10,865 bases of DNA from an uncultured Clostridia bacterium (GCA_946059285.1 CAMGMW010000026.1:1-10865); one strand, 5' to 3'; counted from the stretch's first letter, positions 1-6,527 are shown. A program made the numbers and translations. The notes: a model not told the origin generated them from the letters alone.

Positions 1-30
1 GCCGACTGTCGCGCATAGTTTTTCATACCA

Positions 31-71
31 AAAACCTGATAAAAAGCTTTCAAAGCTTTTTATCAGGTTTT
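31..71. terminator. Perfect 20-bp-stem hairpin, probable bidirectional terminator
   Basis: Bases 31-50 are the exact reverse complement of 52-71, around a single central base. The stem is AAAACCTGATAAAAAGCTTT. On the minus strand the stem ends in a run of T, as expected of an intrinsic terminator for genes coming from the right (the 249-818 gene). On the plus strand it also ends in TTTT, so it could work both ways. Its core, GATAAAAAG-TTTTTATC, recurs at 5169-5202 and 5250-5269, so it may instead be a member of a small dispersed palindrome family. Bases 1-30 and 72-138 show no supportable gene. Confidence 0.7.
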
Positions 72-138
72 AATATAAAAATGAGCGGCTGGCATTTTTC
101 TGAGGCTTTATTTGGCAAAGAGCGAGACAAATAAGAGT

Positions 139-248
139 TTAGTTATCTAATTCAATGGTGAAAATTTCCTCCACGGGAAATGATATTTTTACTAATCCCA
201 CAGAAGCAAATTCTCCACTTTACTTACCTCCGCATTTTCAAACAAGGT
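139..248 (-). pseudogene. Candidate acyl/peptidyl carrier protein remnant (frameshifted, truncated)
   Basis: This stretch directly follows the stop of the 249-818 gene. Read on the minus strand, bases 248-192 (in frame with that gene, after its TAG) give a peptide containing EVSKVENLLLWD and then a stop. Bases 219-139, in another frame, give SVGLVKISFPVEEIFTIELD, then N and TAA. Joined, they resemble the core of a phosphopantetheine carrier protein: an ENLL stretch, then the serine-containing 4'-phosphopantetheine site (usually DSL, here ASV), then a helix of the LVKI..F.(I/V)EE.F.IE(L/F)D type. The residues normally between ENLL and the serine are missing, and the last helix is absent after the TAA. 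No intact reading frame or start codon fits. The resemblance is judged by eye; the segment is short and could be coincidence. If real, it is a decayed gene, not an active carrier. Confidence 0.4.
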
Positions 249-818
249 CTAGTTATTTTCTACTGTTACTTTAATCGGAGCATGTTGCTCAATCTCACTG
301 ACAATGTCAATCTTCGGATCACCTACGAAGAAATAGCATATTCCCTTTATGTTCTCCCGAATTCTTTCAGGGGTGGGAGAAACTGTTCCGTCTTTGGTAT
401 GTAAATACCATTCACCACGGGCAATGCCGCGAATAGTCATATACTTCGTCCTTTGCCCATATGTAAATGTGGGGTGATCTGCATACTTAAACACATATAA
501 CTCCCTTTTAATTTTTCCGTTGTCATAAGGAACATGCGGCTTGTGAATTTCAATACGGTCTTCGTAAAAATAGAGTTCCAGCGGAAATGGAGAAAACTCC
601 TTCTTATTTTTTACAAACGCGCCGATTACCAGCCCCAGCAAAAGAACTTCCACAATCAGGGATAACTCGCCAAACAAGTTTTTCCCGAATGCAAGAGAGC
701 CGATCAGCATTACGCCACAGATCATGCCAACCGCTTTCTTAATAGCCGCGGCCTTGGCATTCTTGTAAACACGGATGTTCTCGACAGTCCTCAAAACATA
801 CTTCGGTTCACGACTCAT
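249..818 (-). CDS. Hypothetical two-helix membrane protein with C-terminal soluble domain
   Basis: A 189-residue protein that I cannot assign to a named family. Residues 1-26 are charged, two hydrophobic segments follow (about 28-46 and 50-69), and then a soluble domain of about 115 residues rich in beta-type sequence (LYFYEDRIEIH near 81-91, KYMTIRGIARGEWYL near 125-139). Two N-terminal helices followed by such a domain recall small YcxB-like or bacterial PH-like membrane proteins, but that is only an impression. The ATG is supported by GAGAGG (825-830) with a 6-base spacer. A consensus promoter lies upstream, so this is a monocistronic unit separate from ileS. Its composition is visibly more AT-rich than the operon to its right, which suggests a separate, possibly acquired, origin. 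A hairpin terminator at 31-71 may end its transcript. Confidence 0.75.
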   Translation of the reverse strand: MSREPKYVLRTVENIRVYKNAKAAAIKKAVGMICGVMLIGSLAFGKNLFGELSLIVEVLLLGLVIGAFVKNKKEFSPFPLELYFYEDRIEIHKPHVPYDNGKIKRELYVFKYADHPTFTYGQRTKYMTIRGIARGEWYLHTKDGTVSPTPERIRENIKGICYFFVGDPKIDIVSEIEQHAPIKVTVENN

Positions 819-898
819 ATCTTACCTCTCATATAAGAAACCTGTGGAATCTCAGGAACCACAATATTCGGAAGGGATATGTTTATTTCCATGCGCCA

Positions 899-926
899 AT
901 TATAGCACACATAATTTGTTTGTCAA
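899..926 (-). promoter_or_regulatory. Consensus sigma-A promoter for the 249-818 gene
   Basis: On the minus strand TTGACA (926-921) and TATAAT (904-899) are both exact consensus hexamers, separated by 16 bases (the optimum is 17). Transcription would start near 892, giving a leader of roughly 75 bases before the ATG. The leader contains only a weak inverted repeat (TGTGG and CCACA, about 845-870) and no recognisable riboswitch. The rest of the 819-1026 gap holds the ileS hairpin at 972-1016. Confidence 0.85.
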
Positions 927-971
927 TTAATGTGAACAGGTTCAGATATCAAACGCGATGACGCAGACCCA

Positions 972-1016
972 AACCGGGACGGTTGCAGAATGGATTGTTC
1001 TGCAACCGTCCCGGTT
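972..1016 (-). terminator. Strong hairpin downstream of ileS, probable terminator
   Basis: Bases 972-990 and 998-1016 are perfect reverse complements (19-bp GC-rich stem AACCGGGACGGTTGCAGAA, 7-base loop), starting 10 bases past the ileS stop. On the minus strand only a short TTT follows before GGG, so the U-tract is weak. The position and stem strength still favour a transcription terminator or 3'-end stabiliser for the ileS transcript. It separates ileS from the promoter of the next gene. Confidence 0.75.
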
Positions 1017-1026
1017 ATTGTGACAA

Positions 1027-3825
1027 TCAGTATTCAAGCTCCGCCATGACTGCGGCGCAGCGCGGGCACAGTCCGTCGGCATTGGCCTTTGTGGAGTGCA
1101 TCCAGCAGCGCGGGCATTTTACACCGGCGGCGTTCAGAACCTCAATGCGCAGACCGGGGAAATTTGTGCCGCTGCCGCAGACGCTTTCTGCGTTTGACGC
1201 GCCGTTTGCAAGCGTAACGTCTGAAACGATGAAGAGCTCCGGCAGATTCAAGTCCCTGACTGCAGTAAGCGCAGCGCGGGCGGCGTCGTCCTCGGCGTAC
1301 AGAGAAACATGCGCTTCCAGCGCTTTGCCAATGCGCTTTTCAGCACGCGCGGTCTCCAAAACGCCGTTGACATCATTGCGCAGGGAGATCAGTGTATCCC
1401 ATTTTGCCATCGCGTCCGCGTCCAGCGCGTATGCGTCATACGGTCCGACCATTTCATTGAGGACGATGTTGCGCACATCGTCGCCGTCGCGGTGCGGCAT
1501 TGCCTGCCAGATTTCATCGCAGGTGAACGGAAGAATCGGCGCAAACATACGAGCCATCGCGTCGACGATCAGATACAGCGCGGTCTGTGCGCTGCGCCGC
1601 TTCAGCCCATTGCGGCTTTCGCAGTACAGGCGATCTTTCAGAATATCAAGGTAGAAGCTCGACAGCTCCACCACGCAGAAATCGTTGATGGCATGGGTCA
1701 GGACATGGAATTCGTAGTTGTCGTAGGCCTTGAAGCCGGTCTCGATCAGCGCGTTGAGCTTGGTGATCGCCCAACGGTCCAGCTCCGGCATTTTCTCCGG
1801 CGGTACGAGGTCATTTGCGTCGAAGCCGTCGAGATTGCCGAGACAGTAGCGGGCGGTGTTGCGGAATTTCAGGTAGCTTTGAGACAGCTGCTTGAAGATC
1901 TCTTTGGAGCAGCGCACGTCCGCACGATAGTCAGCGGAGGCAGCCCACAAACGGACGATGTCCGCGCCGAAATCGCGGATGAGATCGGCGGGGTCAACGC
2001 CGTTGCCGAGCGACTTGTGCATAGCCTTGCCCTCACCGTCCACCGTCCAGCCGTGCGTCAGGCACTGAGTGAACGGCGCGCCTTGACCGAGTGCGCCGAC
2101 GCTCGTCAACAGGCTTGACTGGAACCAGCCGCGGTATTGATCCGCGCCTTCAAGGTACATCGTCGCGGGCCACTGGTCGGGATGCTCGCGGCGCAGGGAA
2201 GCGATGTGTGTTGAGCCGGAGTCAAACCAACCGTCGAGGGTGTCGGTCTCTTTTTCAAACGCCTTGCCGCCGCAGTGCGGACAGGTAAGATTTTCGGGGA
2301 TCAGGTCGGCGGCGTCACGGTCAAACCAGACATTTGAGCCGAATTCGCCGAACAGCGCGGAGATGTGTTCAATGGTTTCCGGTGTGCAGACAGGCTTGCC
2401 GCAGTCCTTGCAGTAAAACACGGGAATCGGAAGACCCCAGCGGCGCTGACGGGAGATGCACCAATCGGCGCGGTCGCGGATCATGGCGACCATGCGGTCC
2501 TTGCCCCACACGGGCAGCCAGCGGACATTGTCGCAGGCGGCGACCGCCTCATCCTTGAAAGACTCAACGGAGCAGAACCACTGCGGCGTGGCGCGGAAAA
2601 TGATTGGGCTTTTGCAGCGCCAGCAATGGGGATAGCTGTGGGTAAATTCCTCAGATGCAAACAGCGCGCCGCTCTGTGCAAGATCGTCAAAGATCGCCTT
2701 GTTGGAGACGTCGTAGCGCAGTCCTGCGAATTTTCCGGCAGCCTCCGTCTGGAAACCGCGGTCATCCACCGGGACGATCAGATCCATATGATAGCGGCGG
2801 CAGGTCTGGTAGTCATCCGCACCGAAACCGGGTGCTGTGTGGACACAGCCGGTGCCGGAATCCATGGTGACATAGTCCGCCGTGACGAGCAGCGAATCAC
2901 GGTCAAGGAACGGGTGCTGCGCGGTCATATACTCGAAAAAGCTTCCATCGAAGCGGGCAAGAACCTCATAGGATTCCACCTTGCCAACCTGCATGGTCTT
3001 TGCAAGCAGCGCCTCGGCAACGATATAACGTTCACCGTTTTCCGCCTGCGCCAAAACATAGGATTCCGTCGGATTGAGCGCGATGGCAAGGTTACCCGGC
3101 AGTGTCCATGTGGTTGTGGTCCAGATGATGAAGTAGGTCTTGTCCGTGCCGTATTCCGCAAGCTTTCCCTTGTCATCCTTCAGCGCGAATTTGACATAGA
3201 TGGAGGTACACGGATCGTCTTGGTACTCGATTTCCGCCTCGGCAAGCGCGGTCTCATCCTTCGGACACCAGTAGACGGGTTTCAGACCCTTGTAAATGTA
3301 GCCCTTGCGGAACATTTCGCCGAAAACCTTGACTTCTTCCGCCTCAAACTTCCGATCCATCGTTTTGTATGGATGCTCCCAGTCGCCGAGCACACCTAAA
3401 CGGCGGAAGCCAGCCATCTGACGGTCGATAAAGCTCTGAGCAAATTCCTCGCAGGCGCTGCGGAATTCGGAAACCGGCATCGCCTTGTGGTTCAGCTTGT
3501 TCTTTTTAATGATGGCAGACTCGATGGGCATGCCGTGGTTATCCCAGCCGGGAACGTACGGCGTATAATAGCCGCGCATGGCATAGGAGCGAACAATAAA
3601 GTCCTTGAGTGTCTTGTTCAGCGCGTGACCCATGTGGATGTCGCCGTTGGAGAAAGGAGGACCGTCATGCAGGATAAAGGCAGGCTTTCCCTCGTTCTTT
3701 TTCATCAGCAGGTGATACACATCAATCTTGTTCCAGTGTTCCAGCATCGGCGGCTCGCGGGTCGGCAGACCGGCGCGCATGGGAAACTCGGTTTTCGGCG
3801 TAATGATGGTGTTTTTGTAGTCCAT
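1027..3825 (-). CDS. ileS: Isoleucyl-tRNA synthetase
   Basis: Class I aminoacyl-tRNA synthetase that charges tRNA-Ile with isoleucine in the cytoplasm and edits misactivated valine. The 932-residue length matches bacterial IleS. The HIGH-type motif is HMGH (64-67) in a GDIHMGHALNK context, preceded by HDGPPFSNG. GWDNHGMPIE is at 93-102. The CP1 editing domain shows TTTTWTLPGN (236-245) and GTGCVHTAPGFGADDY (324-339). The KMSKS loop reads KAMHKS (600-605), a variant. Cysteine pairs at 472/475 and 515/518 look like an internal zinc knuckle, and C904, C907, C920 and C923 form the usual C-terminal zinc finger. The ATG has GGAGG ten bases upstream. A T-box riboswitch with an Ile specifier precedes it, so expression should rise when tRNA-Ile is uncharged. 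A hairpin follows the stop. Confidence 0.97.
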   Translation of the reverse strand: MDYKNTIITPKTEFPMRAGLPTREPPMLEHWNKIDVYHLLMKKNEGKPAFILHDGPPFSNGDIHMGHALNKTLKDFIVRSYAMRGYYTPYVPGWDNHGMPIESAIIKKNKLNHKAMPVSEFRSACEEFAQSFIDRQMAGFRRLGVLGDWEHPYKTMDRKFEAEEVKVFGEMFRKGYIYKGLKPVYWCPKDETALAEAEIEYQDDPCTSIYVKFALKDDKGKLAEYGTDKTYFIIWTTTTWTLPGNLAIALNPTESYVLAQAENGERYIVAEALLAKTMQVGKVESYEVLARFDGSFFEYMTAQHPFLDRDSLLVTADYVTMDSGTGCVHTAPGFGADDYQTCRRYHMDLIVPVDDRGFQTEAAGKFAGLRYDVSNKAIFDDLAQSGALFASEEFTHSYPHCWRCKSPIIFRATPQWFCSVESFKDEAVAACDNVRWLPVWGKDRMVAMIRDRADWCISRQRRWGLPIPVFYCKDCGKPVCTPETIEHISALFGEFGSNVWFDRDAADLIPENLTCPHCGGKAFEKETDTLDGWFDSGSTHIASLRREHPDQWPATMYLEGADQYRGWFQSSLLTSVGALGQGAPFTQCLTHGWTVDGEGKAMHKSLGNGVDPADLIRDFGADIVRLWAASADYRADVRCSKEIFKQLSQSYLKFRNTARYCLGNLDGFDANDLVPPEKMPELDRWAITKLNALIETGFKAYDNYEFHVLTHAINDFCVVELSSFYLDILKDRLYCESRNGLKRRSAQTALYLIVDAMARMFAPILPFTCDEIWQAMPHRDGDDVRNIVLNEMVGPYDAYALDADAMAKWDTLISLRNDVNGVLETARAEKRIGKALEAHVSLYAEDDAARAALTAVRDLNLPELFIVSDVTLANGASNAESVCGSGTNFPGLRIEVLNAAGVKCPRCWMHSTKANADGLCPRCAAVMAELEY

Positions 3826-3945
3826 ATATCAAATTCCTCCGTGAATGGTTTTGTGTTGGTTCTCATTACAATTTATTCAGAACGGGTTTCGCCGGAGTGC
3901 ACGCGGCAAGTCAGCGTGTTCTGCGGCGTCCCATCGAACCCGGTC

Positions 3946-3985
3946 AAAAATGCAGCCTCTGTCTCGGTCAAGAGACAGAGGCTGC
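3946..3985 (-). terminator. T-box intrinsic terminator
   Basis: On the minus strand a perfect 14-bp stem, GCAGCCTCTGTCTC against GAGACAGAGGCTGC (3985-3972 and 3965-3952), with a 6-base TTGACC loop is followed by ATTTTT (3951-3946). Its 5' arm and loop contain CTCTGTCTCTTG (3980-3969), which is also the 3' arm of the T-box antiterminator, so the two structures exclude each other. The ileS ATG lies about 120 bases further on. Confidence 0.93.
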
Positions 3986-4148
3986 AAACTGTCGAAAAAA
4001 CCTCGCTCTGTCATGGAGGAAGCAGCGTTGCTGCGGTGCGGCAATCTAAAACAGTATGTATTAGATTCCACGGCGGCAAAGCCACTTCGGAATGACACGA
4101 TTTGCAGTTTTACGACACATTCGGCGATTCTCTGCGGTACCACTCTTG
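3969..4148 (-). promoter_or_regulatory. T-box antiterminator arms, split by a ~149-base loop
   Basis: The 5' arm on the minus strand is CAAGAG (4148-4143), then the tRNA-acceptor-binding bulge UGGUACC (4142-4136), then GCAGAG (4135-4130). The only matching 3' arm I find is CUCUGU-CUCUUG at 3980-3969, giving two 6-bp helices around the bulge (one G-U pair) and overlapping the terminator. The intervening loop is 3981-4129, 149 bases, whereas the family normally has a short loop. Without the 126-bp palindrome the loop would be about 23 bases. Confidence 0.75.
3991..4116. repeat. Imperfect palindromic element (REP/BIME- or MITE-like) inside the T-box
   Basis: The left half begins GTCGAAAAAA (3991) and the right half ends in the near-inverse TTTTACGAC (4116). 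Within them are two inverted half units. On the plus strand from 4010 it reads TGTCATGGAGGAAG, a small GCAGC/GCTGC hairpin, GTGCGGCAATCTAA. On the minus strand from 4096 it reads TGTCATTCCGAAG, a GGC/GCC hairpin, GTGGAATCTAA. The halves share TGTCAT, GAAG, GTG and AATCTAA and face each other across a short AT-rich centre. This is the layout of paired inverted REP units or a small non-autonomous palindromic element. No transposase is present and no clear target-site duplication is seen. The exact ends are uncertain by several bases. Confidence 0.65.
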
Positions 4149-4367
4149 TTGCTCCGCATAGCGGAGCCACTCGCATGCGCGGTAACGGGCGCAACACGTC
4201 CGCGCCTATTCTTGGAAACCTCTGAACAAATCGTCAGAGATTCCCTTGTTCGGGCGGAAGCTCCGGGATGATATTCACGCATGACGCGGCTGCCTTGCAC
4301 CGAACGGCAGCTCTCTGAACGCGGAGCATACGCTGTTTGTTCCCATCAATGCTTTTACAGTATTATT

Positions 4368-5129
4368 TTACCATTTTTTCGGATCGTAATTCTTTCCAAA
4401 TTGCAGATCCTCGAATTTTTTTTGTTTTTCAGGGGAAAGCGACTCAAAGCGACGAGTCGCGTTGATGTCGGGACCGGTCGCTCTGGAGACCGGCGGCGCC
4501 ATGCGCGCTTCAATGCTCTGACCGATCTCATCAATGATGGCATCCGCCTTGTCCTCGGCGTTAAAGTCCTCGGCGTCAAAATCAAAGGCACGGTTGTCTT
4601 TTGCCGGTGCCGTGGGCAGCGGCGGTTCCGTGGGCGGCGCAAACTGGTGCACACGCTCCGGTTCGGGCTGCTTGACGGGTGTTTCCTCCCGCAGTTTCGC
4701 GAGCAGGGCAAGCTGCTTTTTCAGGCTTTCTTCCGCGGTGTCCAGATACTGCGCAGTGGCACGCTTCGCGGCATCCAGCCGTTCCTGCTCGTCCTCCACC
4801 AGAAGATCGACGTTCTTGGATTTCGCGTTGGCGTTTTCCTGCGCCTCATGCAGCATCTTGGCACATTTTTTCTCCGCGTCCGCGACCATCTGATCGCAGG
4901 TTTTCTGCGCCGCCAGAATGGCACTCTGCATAGAGGCTTCCTGCTTGCGGTATTCCTCCAGTTTTTCAACCAGAATGCGCATTTTGCTCTTGAGAATGGA
5001 ATTCTCTTTATACAATGTGACATAATCCTTTGTCAGCGGTTCAAGAAAATCGTTGACGGAATCCATATCGTAGCCGCCAAACAGCGCTTTTTCGAAGCTC
5101 GCCTGACGGATCTGCTGCGGTGTCAGCAT
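4368..5129 (-). CDS. divIVA: DivIVA-family polar/septal coiled-coil protein
   Basis: A 253-residue cytoplasmic scaffold of the DivIVA family, which binds curved membrane at poles and septa and recruits division, sporulation or cell-wall partners. The N-terminus (1-30) has the family pattern: MLTPQQIRQASFEKALFGGY then DMDSVNDFL, corresponding to the membrane-binding crossed-loop segment. A long charged heptad-like stretch at about 30-147 should form the coiled coil. An acidic, proline-rich linker (about 150-200) and a basic C-terminal tail (RRFESLSPEKQKKFEDL, ending GKNYDPKKW) follow. The tail makes it longer than the roughly 165-residue B. subtilis protein. AGGAG lies 11 bases before the ATG, slightly far. 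It sits between sepF and ileS as in many Firmicutes, but 150 bases from sepF and with no ylmG/ylmH between them. Confidence 0.92.
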   Translation of the reverse strand: MLTPQQIRQASFEKALFGGYDMDSVNDFLEPLTKDYVTLYKENSILKSKMRILVEKLEEYRKQEASMQSAILAAQKTCDQMVADAEKKCAKMLHEAQENANAKSKNVDLLVEDEQERLDAAKRATAQYLDTAEESLKKQLALLAKLREETPVKQPEPERVHQFAPPTEPPLPTAPAKDNRAFDFDAEDFNAEDKADAIIDEIGQSIEARMAPPVSRATGPDINATRRFESLSPEKQKKFEDLQFGKNYDPKKW

Positions 5130-5168
5130 TGGTGCTTCAGCTCCTTTGCGAGTCTATATTTTTATACC

Positions 5169-5273
5169 AGTTCTTGATAAAAGAAGCTTTTTATCAAGAA
5201 CTTATGAGACGGCTTTTGCGGTGATCTGCCGCAAAAGGCGGCGCCTTTTTGATAAAAATCTTTTTATCAGAAA
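5169..5273. repeat. Cluster of three hairpins between sepF and divIVA
   Basis: Three stems lie in a row in the 150-base sepF-divIVA gap. First, 5169-5182 pairs with 5189-5202 (14-bp perfect stem AGTTCTTGATAAAA, 6-base loop). Second, 5213-5221 pairs with 5229-5237 (CTTTTGCGG with CCGCAAAAG). Third, 5246-5257 pairs with 5262-5273 (AT-rich, core TGATAAAA, one G-T). The first and third share the GATAAAAA/TTTTTATC core with the hairpin at 31-71. None has a clean U-tract on the minus strand, so attenuation, an RNA processing or stability element, or a dispersed repeat are all possible. No convincing promoter for divIVA is visible here. Confidence 0.6.
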
Positions 5274-5279
5274 ATAGTA

Positions 5280-5789
5280 TTAGAAGTACATTCCGCTGTT
5301 TTCCAGCTCTTCCACCAGATCGCCCACCACGTCCACATTGTACGGTGTGATGAGGTAGGTGGAAATGGCGACCTTTTTGATTTTGCCGTCAAGGGCATAG
5401 GCGCAGCCGGACAGGAAGTCCACCAGACGGCGGGCTACGTCTTTGTTGGTCGACTCCAGATTCAAAACGACGGCCTGCTTGTCCCGCAGGTGGTCTGCGA
5501 TTTCAGAAACCATGTCAAAGCGGTCGGGCTTGACCAGAACCACCTGCAACTGCGTGGTGGCATTGATATTCACAACCTTGTTTGCGCCCATGCGGGAAGT
5601 GGTATCCGTACGACTGTAACTGCCGGCACGAGGTGCTGGATCGGCGGCACGGGAAAAACTGCTGCGGCGGGTAGGGGCGGCAGGAGGCTCGTTGTCGATC
5701 GACTCCTCCTCGTCGTATTCGTCAAATTCATCCTCGTCCGTTTCGGAATACGGGTGTGTCAGCTTCTTCAGTTCGTCCATGAATCCCAT
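5280..5789 (-). CDS. sepF: SepF, FtsZ membrane anchor / Z-ring assembly protein
   Basis: Cytoplasmic division protein that binds the FtsZ tail, polymerises into rings and tethers the Z-ring to the membrane through an N-terminal amphipathic helix. From the chosen start it is 169 residues: an MGFMDELKKL membrane-helix-like beginning, an acidic and then serine/arginine-rich linker (about 16-70), and the conserved SepF fold at about 80-160. The fold includes VVLVKPDRFDMVSEIADHL, VVLNLESTN, RRLVDFLSGCAYALDGKIKKV and STYLITP. The start at 5789 is preferred over an in-frame ATG ten codons upstream (5819) because GGAGGA (5797-5802) lies exactly 7 bases before it and because SepF proteins typically begin with this short helix. 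It follows yggS by 36 bases, as in other Gram-positive division clusters. Confidence 0.95.
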   Translation of the reverse strand: MGFMDELKKLTHPYSETDEDEFDEYDEEESIDNEPPAAPTRRSSFSRAADPAPRAGSYSRTDTTSRMGANKVVNINATTQLQVVLVKPDRFDMVSEIADHLRDKQAVVLNLESTNKDVARRLVDFLSGCAYALDGKIKKVAISTYLITPYNVDVVGDLVEELENSGMYF

Positions 5790-5825
5790 AGTGAAGTCCT
5801 CCATATTGTTTCGATGCAAGATTCG

Positions 5826-6527
5826 TTATTTGTTTTTATTATAGTTCCGGGCGCCGAAAATCGCCGTTCCGACGCGGATCATGGTACTGCCGCAAGCAAT
5901 GGCGTCCTCAAAATCGTCTGTCATGCCCATCGATAGACAGTCCATACGGACATTATCGTATTTTTTTGCTGTTATGTCAACAGAAATTGTACGGATTTTC
6001 TCAAAATATCTGCAATTATCGCCGGGTTTTTCGCTGACCGGCGGGATCGCCATCAATCCGCGCAGGCGGCAGTGGGGATATTCTGCCATTTCCGACGCGA
6101 TTTGGAGCGCCTGTTCCGGCGAAAAGCCGGATTTGCTTTCCTCCGCGCCGATGTTGATTTCCAACAGGATGTCCTGCACAAGCGCCTGCTTTGCCGCCTC
6201 ACGTTCGATACATGCAAGCAGCTCCGTGCGATCCACAGACTGGATCAGGGTCACCTTGCCCACCACCTGCCGCACCTTGTTGGTCTGCAAATGCCCGATG
6301 AAATGGACGGGTGCGCCGTCATAGGCATGCACGGCCTGCTTGGCGACCAGCTCCTGCACGCGGTTTTCCCCGCAGCAATCCACACCGGCCGCGATTGCCT
6401 CGCGGACGCGATCCGCGTCGTTCATCTTGGTGGCGGCGCACAGCAGGATCTCCTTCGGATCCCGTCCTGCCCGCACGGCGGCCTCCTGCATCCTTGCCCG
6501 GATGGAGGCGATGTTTTCAGCTATCAT
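5826..6527 (-). CDS. yggS: YggS/YlmE family pyridoxal-phosphate homeostasis protein
   Basis: A 233-residue single-domain PLP-binding protein of the YggS/PROSC family, with an alanine-racemase-type TIM barrel. It is thought to buffer free PLP rather than catalyse a known reaction. The PLP Schiff-base lysine is K34 in CAATKMND. Other family signatures are GENRVQE (53-59), HFIGHLQTNK (75-84), LLEINIGAEESKSGF (121-135), LRGLMAIPP (155-163), LSMGMTDDFEDAI (198-210) and GSTMIRVGTAIFG (213-225). Its ATG lies inside the end of the preceding membrane-protein gene (11-base overlap), so the two are probably translationally coupled. It is followed by sepF, the usual order of ylmE and sepF (ylmF) in Firmicutes. 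Confidence 0.96.
   Translation of the reverse strand: MIAENIASIRARMQEAAVRAGRDPKEILLCAATKMNDADRVREAIAAGVDCCGENRVQELVAKQAVHAYDGAPVHFIGHLQTNKVRQVVGKVTLIQSVDRTELLACIEREAAKQALVQDILLEINIGAEESKSGFSPEQALQIASEMAEYPHCRLRGLMAIPPVSEKPGDNCRYFEKIRTISVDITAKKYDNVRMDCLSMGMTDDFEDAIACGSTMIRVGTAIFGARNYNKNK

Larger units (their letters stand above)
3946..4352 (-). ncRNA. T-box leader of ileS (isoleucine AUC specifier)
   Basis: Minus-strand leader between divIVA and ileS with all main T-box parts in order. Stem I starts near 4344 (GGGA, pairing with 4265-4268), has GCGTATG pairing with CATGCGT, the AGAGAG motif (4316-4311) and a distal CTGCC/GGCAG hairpin. The specifier loop reads GAATATCA, which places codon AUC (Ile) at 4272-4270. 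Stem II is a 12-bp helix (4214-4245). A GGCGC/GCGCC plus CCGCG set (about 4165-4207) fits the Stem IIA/B pseudoknot. Stem III is GCTCCGC/GCGGAGC (4151-4167). The T-box sequence AGAGTGGTACCGCAGAG covers 4146-4130, and an intrinsic terminator ends the leader. Uncharged tRNA-Ile should stabilise the antiterminator and allow ileS transcription. No clear promoter is visible just upstream, so transcription may start near or inside the end of divIVA. The 3' part carries a large palindromic insertion. Confidence 0.93.

Noticed and set aside
1..26. Possible start of another minus-strand gene (MKNYARQS...)
   Set aside because: Only eight codons are visible, there is no ribosome binding site, and the hairpin terminator lies directly upstream.
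81..134. 17-codon plus-strand frame after the first hairpin
   Set aside because: No Shine-Dalgarno, no recognisable sequence, and too short to support.
180..404. 74-codon plus-strand frame
   Set aside because: It overlaps the well-supported minus-strand membrane protein, and the composition is what antisense AT-rich DNA gives.
2365..3399. Long plus-strand open frame (344 codons), and others at 1309-2118, 4281-5177 and 8932-9888
   Set aside because: They lie opposite ileS, divIVA and mutL, show no family motifs, and have low-complexity compositions typical of antisense shadows in moderately GC-rich coding DNA.
4130..4352. Alternative riboswitch class or small RNA gene upstream of ileS
   Set aside because: The AGAGAG motif, the GAATATCA specifier loop, Stem II/III and GAGTGGTACCGC fix it as a T-box.
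5280..5819. Longer SepF start at 5819
   Set aside because: The extra ten residues overlap the GGAGGA that is ideally placed for the ATG at 5789, and SepF proteins normally begin with the MGFMDELKK-type helix.
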